Assembly (NCBI GenBank): GCA_030428385.1
Contig: JAUIDY010000027.1
Location: 1 to 56,068 of the forward strand
Source of the DNA: Rhodothermia bacterium
Lineage (GTDB): Bacteria > Bacteroidota > Rhodothermia > Rhodothermales > JAAAOL01
Direction of reading: 5' to 3'
DNA: 56,068 nt
The position numbers and the translations under genes were made by a program. Numbering within the stretch: position 1 is the stretch's first letter; each line of letters opens with the position of its first letter. Below are positions 1-8,672 of the stretch, in pieces. Under the pieces are notes generated by a model. The model was not told the DNA's origin. It saw only the letters and a list, made by a program, of their open reading frames with translations, and searched no databases.

Positions 1-2706
1 TTCTTCCTTGCGGAACGTCTTGAGGGCCGCCTCTACCTCGCCCAGTTCGATGCGGTGGGCGCGGATCTTCACCTGGTTGTCGCGGCGGCCTGCGTATTCA
101 ATCGTCCCATCGGCCCGAAAGCGCCCGAGGTCGCCTGTGCGGTAGAGCCGCGTACCGGGCGCAAAGGGGTTGTCCACAAACCGTTCGGCGGTGAGGGCAG
201 GCAAGCCAAGGTATCCGCGTCCGACCCCTTTTCCACCGATGCAGATTTCACCCGTGAGCCCCATCGGCACCGGGGCATGGTCTTCATTGAGCAGGTAGAC
301 CTGGGTATGGGCAAGCGGCGTGCCGATAGGAACCGTTTCGTCATCGCCCAGGACGTCGGCGTCGGCCTCAAAGGCGAGGCTGTCTACACAACACTCGGCG
401 GTGCCATAGATATTGGTAACCACGGGCTTCGCGCCCTGCAGCTGTTCCCAGAAAGCCGCCAGCGTCTGCCGGTGCAAGGCTTCGCCGCCGATGATCAGGT
501 GTTTGAGGTGGGGTGCCGCCGGGGCGTGGCCCATGCTTGCTGCCAGCAGCTTCAGGTGCGCGGGCGTGCCGTCGGAGATGTGGATGTTGTGTGTTTGGAG
601 ATACGTCCACAGACGGCGGCCATCGAGCCGGTCTGCTTCGGGCACCACAAAAAGGGCATGTCCGCCCAAAAGCGCGGCAAAGATTTGCTGCACGGACGCA
701 TCAAACACAAGCGGTGCCACCAGCGCCACGTTCCGCCCGGCATCGTACCGCTGATAGATGCGCTGGTGCAACCCCTCGACGAGGTGCACCACCTGCTGAT
801 GCTCCACCAACACCCCTTTGGGCTGGCCCGTAGAACCCGACGTATAAATCACATAGGCCAGGTTGTCGCCCCCAAATCCGACATCGGGATTATGGTCGGG
901 CTCCTGTTCGATGGCCGAGGCTTCGGTATCGAGGCAAAGGACGGTGCCGCCAAAGGGCGGCATGGCCGCTTGCAGGTCGCTCTGGGTCAGCAACAGGTTG
1001 ATCTGCGCATCCTGCAAGATATACGCGAGGCGCTGCTTCGGGTAGGCCGGATCGAGCGGGACGTAAGCCCCGCCGGCCTTCATGATCCCGAGGATGGCGA
1101 CGATGGTCTCCGCCATCCGGTCCATGCAGAGCCCCACCGGGCGCTCTGGCCCTGCGCCGTGCCGGGTTAAATAATGCGCCAGACGGTTGGCGCGGGCGTT
1201 GAGTGCGCGGTAACTGAGGCGCTGGTCTTTCCCCACCACGGCCACCGCCTCGGGCTGCTGCGCCGCCTGTTGCTCGAAGCGCTCCACGATGGACAGGGCG
1301 TCGAGCGTCTCGGTTGCGGTGTCGTTGAAGGCCACCACCATCTGTTCGTGCTCGTCCGGCGTCATCAGGTCCACGCGCTGCACAGGCTGGTCGCGGTCCG
1401 CGATGAAGGCATCCAGCAACCGCAGGAAGTGCCCAATGGCCCGTTCCTGCTGGGCTTCCGGAAACACGGCGTCGTTAAAGTCGAACAGCAGCGTATACTG
1501 CCCCGTGGCGTCGAAGTCGTGGATCTGGAGCCGCAGGCTGTGGTTGCTGTCCACATGACCCGGGTGCTCCCACCGCGACTGCATCGGCACGCCGTTGAAG
1601 TCGGTGAACGAGGCGTTGATGAAGTTCAGGAGGACGCGGTAGGCGTGGCTGTGGTCGGGGTTGCTGGTGCCGGGGCGGGCATGGCGCATGAAGTCATACA
1701 CTTCGCGAATAACCCGCTTATGCAGTGAGACAAACGTGTCTTCCGGGTCAATCACCACGTGCATCGGAAAGACTTCAAAAAAAGCGCCGATGGTGGATCG
1801 AAAAGCGTCGGAGGTGCGGTTATGCACCAGGGTGCCCACGGTTAATTTGGTCGCCTCGCTGATGCGGTGCAGGAAGGCGTACACCAGCGTCGCAAAAAGA
1901 TTGAACAACGCCACATCGGTGGTGAGTGCCCGGAGGCCCGGCTCCTGCACCAACGCCCGCAGTTGTTCGCTGCGCGCTGCGCCGAGGTCTACATAATGCC
2001 GGTGGTTGCGCGTCGAGCGGGTGTGGGTCCGGCGGCCATAGAAACGCAGGGACTCCGCCGCCGTCAGTTCTTTGTTCTGCCAGTGGTGCCCGGCTTTTTG
2101 GCCGAGTTGCGTCTCCGCCATGCCCCGCTCATAGGTGACATAGTCCTGAAACGGCGGCAGCGTCGGTGCGGCGGACACATCGTCAGCATTAATCTGTGCG
2201 TATCGTGCGGCCACCTGCGCAAACACCTGTGCCACCGACCAGCCATCTGTAATGAGGTGATGCTGGTTGAGGTACCAGACATATTGGTCTTCCGCTACCT
2301 TGATGAGCGCCGTATGGTACAAGCACGCCGCGATATCCAGCGCCTGCGCCTGGTGTTCGTCGCGCCACGCCTGATAGCTTGCCAGCGGATCAGGCACCCC
2401 AGAGAAGTCGATCACCTGCAAGGGCTGGGGGGCGGTATCGAGCACCCGCTGCCGGGGCACGCCGCCGTCTTCCACAATCACCGAGCGCATCGCATCGCTG
2501 GCGGCCACCACGTCTGCAAAGGCCTGCTGAAACACCCTGGCCGCCACCGCCCCGTTGATGGTGAAACGCATCACCATGTTGTAGAGCGGGACACCGGGAT
2601 TCAGTTTTTGCCCCACCCACAGCATCATCTGGCTGCGGGTCAGATTGGTCTTCGCCATGACCTCGTCGGTCACGGTGGCGGAGTGATGGGACAAAGGATC
2701 AGGCAT
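1..2706 (-). CDS. Nonribosomal peptide synthetase, condensation + adenylation (C-terminal part outside window)
   Basis: Reading from 2706 down to the window edge gives 902 residues with no stop, so the gene continues beyond base 1. A condensation domain comes first: its catalytic HHxxxDG motif reads HHLITDG with the second His near residue 150. An adenylation domain follows, with YTSGSTGQPKG near residue 615, an FDAS box at about 668-671, and the late motif GRRDNQVKIRAHRIELGEVE close to the edge. Pocket residues read by alignment to GrsA numbering are D-A-Q-D-I-G-I-V-D; I remember DAQDLGVVDK as a glutamine code, so Gln is the likely substrate (inference; the tenth residue lies outside). Starting with a C domain means it accepts an acyl group from another carrier, probably the stand-alone carrier protein 63 bp upstream. 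No strong ribosome binding site; ATG at 2706 was chosen because it directly precedes the C domain. Confidence 0.95.
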   Translation of the reverse strand, partial: MPDPLSHHSATVTDEVMAKTNLTRSQMMLWVGQKLNPGVPLYNMVMRFTINGAVAARVFQQAFADVVAASDAMRSVIVEDGGVPRQRVLDTAPQPLQVIDFSGVPDPLASYQAWRDEHQAQALDIAACLYHTALIKVAEDQYVWYLNQHHLITDGWSVAQVFAQVAARYAQINADDVSAAPTLPPFQDYVTYERGMAETQLGQKAGHHWQNKELTAAESLRFYGRRTHTRSTRNHRHYVDLGAARSEQLRALVQEPGLRALTTDVALFNLFATLVYAFLHRISEATKLTVGTLVHNRTSDAFRSTIGAFFEVFPMHVVIDPEDTFVSLHKRVIREVYDFMRHARPGTSNPDHSHAYRVLLNFINASFTDFNGVPMQSRWEHPGHVDSNHSLRLQIHDFDATGQYTLLFDFNDAVFPEAQQERAIGHFLRLLDAFIADRDQPVQRVDLMTPDEHEQMVVAFNDTATETLDALSIVERFEQQAAQQPEAVAVVGKDQRLSYRALNARANRLAHYLTRHGAGPERPVGLCMDRMAETIVAILGIMKAGGAYVPLDPAYPKQRLAYILQDAQINLLLTQSDLQAAMPPFGGTVLCLDTEASAIEQEPDHNPDVGFGGDNLAYVIYTSGSTGQPKGVLVEHQQVVHLVEGLHQRIYQRYDAGRNVALVAPLVFDASVQQIFAALLGGHALFVVPEADRLDGRRLWTYLQTHNIHISDGTPAHLKLLAASMGHAPAAPHLKHLIIGGEALHRQTLAAFWEQLQGAKPVVTNIYGTAECCVDSLAFEADADVLGDDETVPIGTPLAHTQVYLLNEDHAPVPMGLTGEICIGGKGVGRGYLGLPALTAERFVDNPFAPGTRLYRTGDLGRFRADGTIEYAGRRDNQVKIRAHRIELGEVEAALKTFRKEE

Positions 2707-2768
2707 ACAGGGGAGCAGGGCGTTTAACAAGCGGAGAACAAACGCCTCATGAGCGAAACAACCACCCG

Positions 2769-3011
2769 TCAGGCGGCAACACGTGCTTCAAGGTACGTGG
2801 CAATGGTATCAATCGACAAAAAATGTTCGATGGTTACATCTTCGGGCGGCACTGCTACGCCAAAGGTTTCCTCAATAAAAAGCACCAGCGACATCATCCC
2901 GACGGAATCCACAAGACCACTGCCAAGCAGGTTCTCATCGTCCTGAACGGCATGAGGCGCACCATTTTCCAGAAGCGTTTCCTGAATATATTGTCGCAAC
3001 TGTGATTTCAT
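2769..3011 (-). CDS. Stand-alone acyl/peptidyl carrier protein
   Basis: An 80-residue acidic, helical protein with the carrier signature LGSGLVDSVGMM; Ser36 is the expected phosphopantetheine attachment site. Its start overlaps the stop of the adenylation enzyme by 4 bp, so the two are translationally coupled, and the NRPS follows 63 bp downstream. Known family context: in pyoluteorin (PltL) and prodiginine pathways a discrete carrier of this size holds proline while it is oxidised to pyrrole. Here it sits between the predicted proline-activating enzyme and a condensation-domain NRPS, which fits delivery of a carrier-bound starter acid. The cargo is inferred from the neighbours, not from the protein itself. 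Confidence 0.9.
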   Translation of the reverse strand: MKSQLRQYIQETLLENGAPHAVQDDENLLGSGLVDSVGMMSLVLFIEETFGVAVPPEDVTIEHFLSIDTIATYLEARVAA

Positions 3012-4615
3012 GCAGGGGGTTTGTTTGCTTCTTCGTGTTGATCCTTTCCTTCCAGCGCCTTGGCGCGCAAAGCAAGCCGGTCAATTTTGCCCGTGGAGGT
3101 TCGCGGAAAGGTATCCAATATCTTGATACGCTCGGGCACGGCGTAGGAAGGTAACAGCTTTTTGGCGTGTTGCACCAGTACGGTCTCCTCAAGGAGGGCG
3201 GGAGGTCTTCCGATGACAGCCGCTTCGATATGCTGGCTACCATGCTCGTCCGGCACGCCGTACACCGCCGCCGCTTCCACGTCGTCGTGTTGCAGCAAGG
3301 CGGCTTCCACTTCATCCAGTTCCACCCGGTAGCCTCGGGTTTTGATCTGACGGTCCTTGCGGCCCAGAAAATCGAACCCGCCCTCGGGGCGCTCCCGCAC
3401 CAGATCACCGGTGCGGTGAAACACATCCACATGGTGCCCAAAAACGGGACGGTGATAAAATGCCTTGGCATCCAGGTCGGGGCGCTGCCAATAGCCCCGC
3501 ATCATCGTGGGACTGCGGATGAGCAGTTCGCCGACGTCGCCCGGAGCCACGGGCGCGTCGTGGGCGTCCACCACCAGCGCCTCGGCATTGCCGTAGGTCC
3601 CGCCGATGGGCAGCGGCTCATCGGTTTCGGGAAGCGACGCGGGGATCATGTAATAGGTGCAGCCATTAACCTCGGTGGGGCCATACACATTACAGAAGCG
3701 GGCCGCAGGCAATGCCGCCATCAACGCCCGCAGGTGTTTCGGAGGAAAGGGTTCACCGCCGAAAAGCACCCACCGCACCCGGTGCAAATCGCGCTTGTCA
3801 AGGGCCCCGTGCAGCAGCAACTGAATGAGCGCAAACGGCACCGTATACAACACTGTCATCTGCTCATCTTCAATCAGCTTCGACAGGCTGGCGGGCAGCT
3901 TGGTGTACATCTCGGGGATGATCACCATGGTCGCCCCTGCTACCGCCGTGGAGAATAAGTCGAGGGTGGACAGGTCGAAGTGAAACGGCGCGTGGTTGCT
4001 CACCCGGTCGTTGGCGTGCAGGCCGTAGGTCTGGGCCGCAATTTCCGCCCAACTGAGCGCGCTGCGATGGGTATGCATCACCCCTTTGGGCACGCCCGTC
4101 GAGCCCGACGTGTAGAGGATATAGGCGAGGTCCTGCTCAATAACGCCCACGACAGGCTCATGGTGTGGTGCCGCTACGACGTCGTCCCACGAAAAACAGG
4201 CAACACGTGGTTCCACCTGGCTATCCACTCCAACCACGCTGTGCAGCGACACGCCCATGTTAAGCATTTCCTGCACGGCTTTAGCCTTGGCGTTTTCAGT
4301 CAGGAGGTGCCGGATCCCGCCATCCTGAACAATAAAGGCAATCCGGGCTACGGGCGCATTGGGGTCAAGCGGGACATAAGCGGCTCCGGCCTTCATAATC
4401 CCATACAGCGCCACCACCGCCTCCAGGCGCTTGTTCATCAGCAGGCCCACGCGGTCGCCGCGTCGTACCCCCTGTTCCCGAAGCAGGTGGGCCAGTTGGT
4501 TGGCCCGCATCACCAGTTCGCCATAACTCATCCGCTGACCGGCACAGCACACCGCTTCCGCGTCGGGATGGCGGGTGGCGGCCTGGTCGATGGTCTGTGA
4601 AAGGAGATATAGCAT
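3008..4615 (-). CDS. Stand-alone adenylation enzyme, probable L-prolyl-AMP ligase (PltF-like)
   Basis: A 535-residue ANL-family adenylating enzyme with no fused carrier. Core motifs: YTSGSTGVPKG (167-177), FDLS (213-216), YGPTEVNG (311-318), RTGDLV (401-406), GRKDRQIKTRGYRVELDEVE (418-437) and TSTGK with Lys510. Asp214, the residue that holds an alpha-amino group, is present. The ten pocket residues (D214 L215 L218 Y257 L284 G286 V310 G318 C319 K510) read DLLYLGVGCK; the proline code I recall for PltF/RedM-type enzymes is DLLYLALVCK, seven of ten identical including the first five. It probably charges proline, or a close analogue, onto the carrier protein at 2769-3011. It lies 11 bp downstream of the dehydrogenase. 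The three differing pocket positions leave room for a modified proline. Confidence 0.85.
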   Translation of the reverse strand: MLYLLSQTIDQAATRHPDAEAVCCAGQRMSYGELVMRANQLAHLLREQGVRRGDRVGLLMNKRLEAVVALYGIMKAGAAYVPLDPNAPVARIAFIVQDGGIRHLLTENAKAKAVQEMLNMGVSLHSVVGVDSQVEPRVACFSWDDVVAAPHHEPVVGVIEQDLAYILYTSGSTGVPKGVMHTHRSALSWAEIAAQTYGLHANDRVSNHAPFHFDLSTLDLFSTAVAGATMVIIPEMYTKLPASLSKLIEDEQMTVLYTVPFALIQLLLHGALDKRDLHRVRWVLFGGEPFPPKHLRALMAALPAARFCNVYGPTEVNGCTYYMIPASLPETDEPLPIGGTYGNAEALVVDAHDAPVAPGDVGELLIRSPTMMRGYWQRPDLDAKAFYHRPVFGHHVDVFHRTGDLVRERPEGGFDFLGRKDRQIKTRGYRVELDEVEAALLQHDDVEAAAVYGVPDEHGSQHIEAAVIGRPPALLEETVLVQHAKKLLPSYAVPERIKILDTFPRTSTGKIDRLALRAKALEGKDQHEEANKPPA

Positions 4616-4626
4616 AAAAAAGAGGC

Positions 4627-5775
4627 CTACAACCCCAACAACCGCGCAATGATGTTGCGTTGAATATCCGAGGTGCCTGCATACAACAGCCCCCCGATGG
4701 CATCGCGCAGGTCGCGTTCGACTTCGTTTTCTGTCAGATAGCCGCGTCCCCCGTGCACACGGATCGCATCCAGTCCCGAGGCCACAAAACTCTCGCTGAT
4801 GTAGAGCTTCAACAGCGCGGCCTCCAGCATGGCTGACTTGTTATTCTGTTTGAGCCATGCCACCTTATAAAGCAGCAGCCGGGCGGTTTCGAGGCGCAGC
4901 TTCATGTCGGTGATACGATGCGCTACCGACTGAAACTTACCAATGGCCTGCCCAAACTGCTTGCGTTCTCTGGCAAAGGCAATGGCCGTTTCGAGTTGCC
5001 GCTCCATGGCCCCCAGTTGGCTAGCCAGGATACAACAACGCTCCCATTCGAGCGAATGGGTAGAGATGCTCACGCCGGCACCTTCGGGTCCAATGCGGTT
5101 TTCGTCTGGCACAAAACAATCGTCAAAGGTGAATGCCCCAATGGGGACGGTACGCAGCCCCATCTTTTCCTGCACCGGTCCCGCATGAAACCCCGGTGTC
5201 CCTTTTTCCACAACAAACGCTGTGATGCCCCATTTCCCCAACGCGGGGTCCAGGGTCGCAAAGATGAGGGCAAGATCTGCAATTGGCGCGAAGGATACAA
5301 GACATTTGGCTCCATGCAACACATAGCCACCCTCTACCCGGCGCGCATGGGTTTGTAAATTAAAAATATCCGACCCGGCCTCGGGCTCCGTGATGGCGTG
5401 TGCCCCGATCCACTCCCCCCGACACAGGCGCGGCAGCCACCGCTCTTTCTGGGCGTTGGTGCCAAACCGAAGGAGAGGCAGTTGCACCGTCCAGAGCTGC
5501 GCATTTATTCCAAACGCCAGCCCATTCTCGCGGCACCCGTAGCCCAGCCCTTCCATTGCCAGCATGGCCGTAAGGAAATCGACATCGGGGGTGCCACTGT
5601 ATGCTTCGGGAACAGCCAAGCCTAACAGCCCGAAAGCCGCACACCGATCCCACAAGACGCGGGGAAAGGCCCCCTGCGCGTCCAGGGTGCGTAGGTCATC
5701 ATTCAGCGATTCGCGGGCAAAAGCAACGACGCGGTCTCGAAAGGCGCGTTGTTCGTCAGACCAGGAAAAATCCAT
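4627..5775 (-). CDS. Acyl-CoA dehydrogenase family flavoprotein, probable prolyl-carrier dehydrogenase (PltE-like)
   Basis: A 382-residue flavoprotein of the acyl-CoA dehydrogenase family: N-terminal helical domain, middle beta domain with ITEPEAGSD, and C-terminal domain with ERKQFGQAIGKFQ, VHGGRGYLTENEVERD and a final GTSDIQRNIIARLLGL. The start at 5775 (MDFSWSDEQ) matches where this family usually begins; an upstream in-frame Met at 5808 only adds an unlikely 11-residue leader. Several stretches, including APIAD, the SLEWERCC region and GAMERQLE, resemble what I remember of PltE, which oxidises L-prolyl-S-carrier to pyrrolyl-2-carboxyl-S-carrier. First gene of a four-gene minus-strand run (dehydrogenase, adenylation enzyme, carrier, NRPS) with gaps of 11 bp, -4 bp and 63 bp. 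The alternative, a catabolic acyl-CoA dehydrogenase, is less likely in this setting. Confidence 0.85.
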   Translation of the reverse strand: MDFSWSDEQRAFRDRVVAFARESLNDDLRTLDAQGAFPRVLWDRCAAFGLLGLAVPEAYSGTPDVDFLTAMLAMEGLGYGCRENGLAFGINAQLWTVQLPLLRFGTNAQKERWLPRLCRGEWIGAHAITEPEAGSDIFNLQTHARRVEGGYVLHGAKCLVSFAPIADLALIFATLDPALGKWGITAFVVEKGTPGFHAGPVQEKMGLRTVPIGAFTFDDCFVPDENRIGPEGAGVSISTHSLEWERCCILASQLGAMERQLETAIAFARERKQFGQAIGKFQSVAHRITDMKLRLETARLLLYKVAWLKQNNKSAMLEAALLKLYISESFVASGLDAIRVHGGRGYLTENEVERDLRDAIGGLLYAGTSDIQRNIIARLLGL

Positions 5776-5797
5776 ACGGTGAGGTTCATTCGAACTG

Positions 5798-5820
5798 TCC
5801 CCACGCAATGCCCGTGGGGA
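5798..5820. promoter_or_regulatory. Inverted repeat just upstream of the pyrrole-starter operon
   Basis: Perfect 8-bp arms, TCCCCACG and CGTGGGGA, flank a 7-base loop and end 23 bp upstream of the dehydrogenase start at 5775. The position fits an operator or a leader hairpin of the minus-strand operon. Function is inferred only from symmetry and location. Confidence 0.4.
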
Positions 5821-5996
5821 TCATGGACTACAGTACACAAGCAGGCGCCAATACCTCAGCCCTTTACAAAAAAAGCAGGGTTTCTTTGGCGAGGCAGCTA
5901 AAAAACGGGGTTCGTTGCACCAACATCAAGCCTCCATCCCTTCCCATGATGCTGTATCTTCTTTTTTTACCGGTTACCCTGCTTCGCCGTTAGTGT

Positions 5997-7634
5997 ATGG
6001 ACGCCTCCTCTTCGTCTGGCTCACTACCCTTCCCTCAGCGCCTGTCTCACGCAGGAGCGCTGGTTGCCCGCATGGGCCTCTTGCTTGTGTTGTTTGTGCT
6101 GCTCGATCGGGGCCTGGGACGCCTGGTGCGGCTCCCCGCCGCTGCCTTTGACCAACCTTTCCTGCTGGGCACGTGGCTGGGAACACTGCCGGTTCTGTAC
6201 AGCGGTGTCCTGCTCGTTGGAAGCGTTTTGCTGGCTCTGTTTGTGCGCACCCGTCCGCATCCCACCGGGTGGCAAGCCTTTGCGCACGCCATCACGCTGC
6301 GCCGCCTCGTGCTTTTGGCGGTGGGCCTGCTCGTGTGGATCTACGCCACCTACGACTACAACCTGTACCTCAACCAGGCCCACTTCCTCGACCGGCTGCT
6401 ATTAATAATTCTGGGCGTGCTGGTCTACCGCCACCCTGGGTTTCTCTTTCCCTTTCTGGTGGTGCTGCTGCTGTTGATGCGCCAGTTTGTGCTGCCCATC
6501 GGCGGCTACAACTGGACCATTCCCATGCTACCAGCACGGATGCTGATGATTGTGGGGGCTGGTTACATCGGCGCGGTGCTCACCCGGCGCGTCCGTACGC
6601 AGGAGGTGGTATTTCTGATCTGCACGCTTATCGCGGCCCAGTACTGGATACCGGGCTGGGGGAAGTTGGAGATTGGCTGGCTTCGTTATGAACAAGTCTC
6701 CTTCTTCCTGCCTGCCTCGTACCTCAACGGGTGGCTGGGCTTCCTGGAGCCTCCCACCATTGCCCAACTCACGCGGCTCCTCTCCGTGCTCAGCGAGCCG
6801 ATGAAAATCGCCACCGTGGTGTTTGAGTGTGGGGCCCTGGTGTGCCTGTGGCGACGCGGCGCGGTCCGCTTCTTCCTGATCGTGTGGCCGATGCTTCACC
6901 TGGGCATCTTCCTCGTCTCCGGCTTCTTTTTCTGGCTCTGGATGGTGCTGGATATCGGCGTGATGCTGCTTTCTTTCCGCAAACATGGCGCGCCAAGCCT
7001 GCCGATCTTCACCCCCGTGCATTTCGTCCTGTCGCTGATCCTGATTGCGGGCTCTCCGCTGTGGTTTCGCCCCGCCAAGCTGGCCTGGCACGACATCCGG
7101 GTGTCCCACGCCTATCGGTTCGAGGCGCGCCTTGCCAATGGGCAATCCTATCACCTGCCCCTGCACTTTTTCGATCCGTATCGCTATCCGTTCCGGTTGT
7201 CCATCTTCCATTACCTGACCGACACGCCGACGTTTGGGGGCATGTTGTCGCAAGGAGAGGTAGCGGCTGCCTTTGCGGCTTCCACCACCCCCGAGGACGT
7301 GTTTATGTTCGAGCAATCCCTGGGCAAAGACTCTTTTAACACCGCGCGGATCAAACGCTTCGACCACTTCATGCAGCGTTTTGCGGGTCACTGGAACGTG
7401 CAGCAGTCGCACCAAACGCCGTGGCACTGGCTGCAGCCACCGCCCAACTTTATCACCTTCAACGATCCACGGTTTCTTGAAAACCCCGCTCCCATCGAAG
7501 CCGTCAGTGTCTACCAGGTAACGTCGCTGTTTGACGACGCATCGTATCGGGAAATCCGTACGCGTCTGGTGCGCGAAATCCCGATTCCACCGCCCGACTC
7601 TATTCCGCCGTTGGCCTATCCGTCGCCGAATTGA
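5997..7634 (+). CDS. Polytopic membrane protein, HTTM/gamma-carboxylase-like
   Basis: A 545-residue protein whose first ~370 residues hold about ten hydrophobic segments; the rest is a soluble C-terminal domain rich in aromatic and charged residues, with PIPPPDSIPPLAYP at the end. The layout (YWIPGWGKLEIGW, then a later helix with HLGIFLVSGFFFWLWMVLDIG) recalls HTTM proteins, the membrane family related to vitamin-K-dependent gamma-carboxylase. This is a weak resemblance from memory. It is divergent from the pyrrole-starter operon and its 3' end overlaps the convergent ornithine-cyclodeaminase-like gene by 19 bp. It interrupts the run of minus-strand biosynthetic genes, so it may belong to the same locus, but nothing in the protein shows a biosynthetic role. 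A TATCTTC element lies 36 bp upstream of the start. Confidence 0.75.
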   Translation: MDASSSSGSLPFPQRLSHAGALVARMGLLLVLFVLLDRGLGRLVRLPAAAFDQPFLLGTWLGTLPVLYSGVLLVGSVLLALFVRTRPHPTGWQAFAHAITLRRLVLLAVGLLVWIYATYDYNLYLNQAHFLDRLLLIILGVLVYRHPGFLFPFLVVLLLLMRQFVLPIGGYNWTIPMLPARMLMIVGAGYIGAVLTRRVRTQEVVFLICTLIAAQYWIPGWGKLEIGWLRYEQVSFFLPASYLNGWLGFLEPPTIAQLTRLLSVLSEPMKIATVVFECGALVCLWRRGAVRFFLIVWPMLHLGIFLVSGFFFWLWMVLDIGVMLLSFRKHGAPSLPIFTPVHFVLSLILIAGSPLWFRPAKLAWHDIRVSHAYRFEARLANGQSYHLPLHFFDPYRYPFRLSIFHYLTDTPTFGGMLSQGEVAAAFAASTTPEDVFMFEQSLGKDSFNTARIKRFDHFMQRFAGHWNVQQSHQTPWHWLQPPPNFITFNDPRFLENPAPIEAVSVYQVTSLFDDASYREIRTRLVREIPIPPPDSIPPLAYPSPN

Positions 7635-8659
7635 TACGGGTTGTGCGGATCAGCAGGCAGGTGTTCCAGCCGCACCTTTTTCCCGATGTTATGCTCCGCC
7701 GCCAGGTCCATAAAAAGCATCAGGGCCACATGGTCTTCCAGTGCCCAACCGGTCGAGTCGAAGATGGTGGGGCGCTCTTGCAAAGGGGCGTAGCGTGCCG
7801 CGTCCTGCACCACCTCGTACAGGTCGGGCCCAATGGCTTCGGCGCATAGTTGCTGGCATTCGCCCTCGGCTACTGCCTGCTCGCGGAAGTCGGGACACAC
7901 AAAGCTGCGTTGCAGCAGCGCCGGGGGGATTTCGGTCTTGCCCGGAAAGTCGGAGCCAATGGCGTTGATATGCACCCACGAACGCGTCGCGATGTCGTCG
8001 AACACGGGCCCTTCGCCCACCGGCACCGATGTAGCGGTACACAACACATCCGCCGATTGCACCACTGCTTCGAGCGAGGCAGGCCGCAGGGCAATGTCTC
8101 CCAGCAGCGGCGCAACCCGCGCCGGAAACGTCGCCTGCACCGCCGGATTGGTATCGAAGAAAAACACCTCCTTCACGTCGAGCACCCGTGCGAGGGCATG
8201 AATCTGCGTAACCGCCTGTGCCCCGGCTCCGACCAGCCCCACCGTCTGTGCCCGGTCTGACGCCAGCAACCGCGTGGCGACCGCCGACGCCGCGCCGGTC
8301 CGCAGAGCTGTCGCCAGGTTGCCGTCCATCACACATTGCAAATGCCCGGAGGCGGTATCGTAGGCCGACATGGTGGAGACGATGGTGGGCAGGTTATGCG
8401 CCTCGGCATTGGTCGGATGATACCCCACCACCTTGATCGTCACCTGCTTGCCCGTCTCATAACACGGCATCCATTCCACCAATCCCATGACGGGGCAGCG
8501 GTAGGAGAAGCCGTTGCGCTTGGGAATGATGAGGTGCTCGGGATCGAAGGTGGCAAACGCCTCCGTGAGCCGCGCGATCATCAGATCCATCAGCGCATCC
8601 AGCCCAACGGCACGGACCAGATCGCGTATGTCATCCTGTGCAAGGAGGAGCGTTTCCAT
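7616..8659 (-). CDS. Ornithine cyclodeaminase / mu-crystallin family enzyme
   Basis: A 347-residue NAD(P)-binding protein from METLLLAQDD at 8659; an in-frame extension to 8770 lacks family similarity and overlaps the neighbour. Family features: a substrate-domain segment with IPKRNGF and KVVGYHP, then a GASAVATRLLA helix, a Rossmann loop VGLVGAGAQA, and HINAIGSDFPGKTE. Known members convert ornithine to proline, lysine to pipecolate, or make and reduce imino acids; the sequence alone does not decide between these. Proline supply for the prolyl-AMP ligase a few kilobases away would make sense (inference). It is 13 bp downstream of the HupE-like gene, so probably co-transcribed, and its end overlaps the convergent membrane-protein gene. 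Confidence 0.9.
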   Translation of the reverse strand: METLLLAQDDIRDLVRAVGLDALMDLMIARLTEAFATFDPEHLIIPKRNGFSYRCPVMGLVEWMPCYETGKQVTIKVVGYHPTNAEAHNLPTIVSTMSAYDTASGHLQCVMDGNLATALRTGAASAVATRLLASDRAQTVGLVGAGAQAVTQIHALARVLDVKEVFFFDTNPAVQATFPARVAPLLGDIALRPASLEAVVQSADVLCTATSVPVGEGPVFDDIATRSWVHINAIGSDFPGKTEIPPALLQRSFVCPDFREQAVAEGECQQLCAEAIGPDLYEVVQDAARYAPLQERPTIFDSTGWALEDHVALMLFMDLAAEHNIGKKVRLEHLPADPHNPYQFGDG

Positions 8660-8672
8660 AAACGAAGGGGGA

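Noticed and set aside
55-2727. Several long plus-strand reading frames
   Set aside because: They are antisense to the condensation-adenylation NRPS, which has all its family motifs on the minus strand; the plus-strand proteins are Arg/His-rich and match nothing.
6528-7427. 300-residue minus-strand reading frame
   Set aside because: Antisense to the membrane-protein gene; its low-complexity, Gln/His/Arg-rich composition is the mirror of hydrophobic helices.
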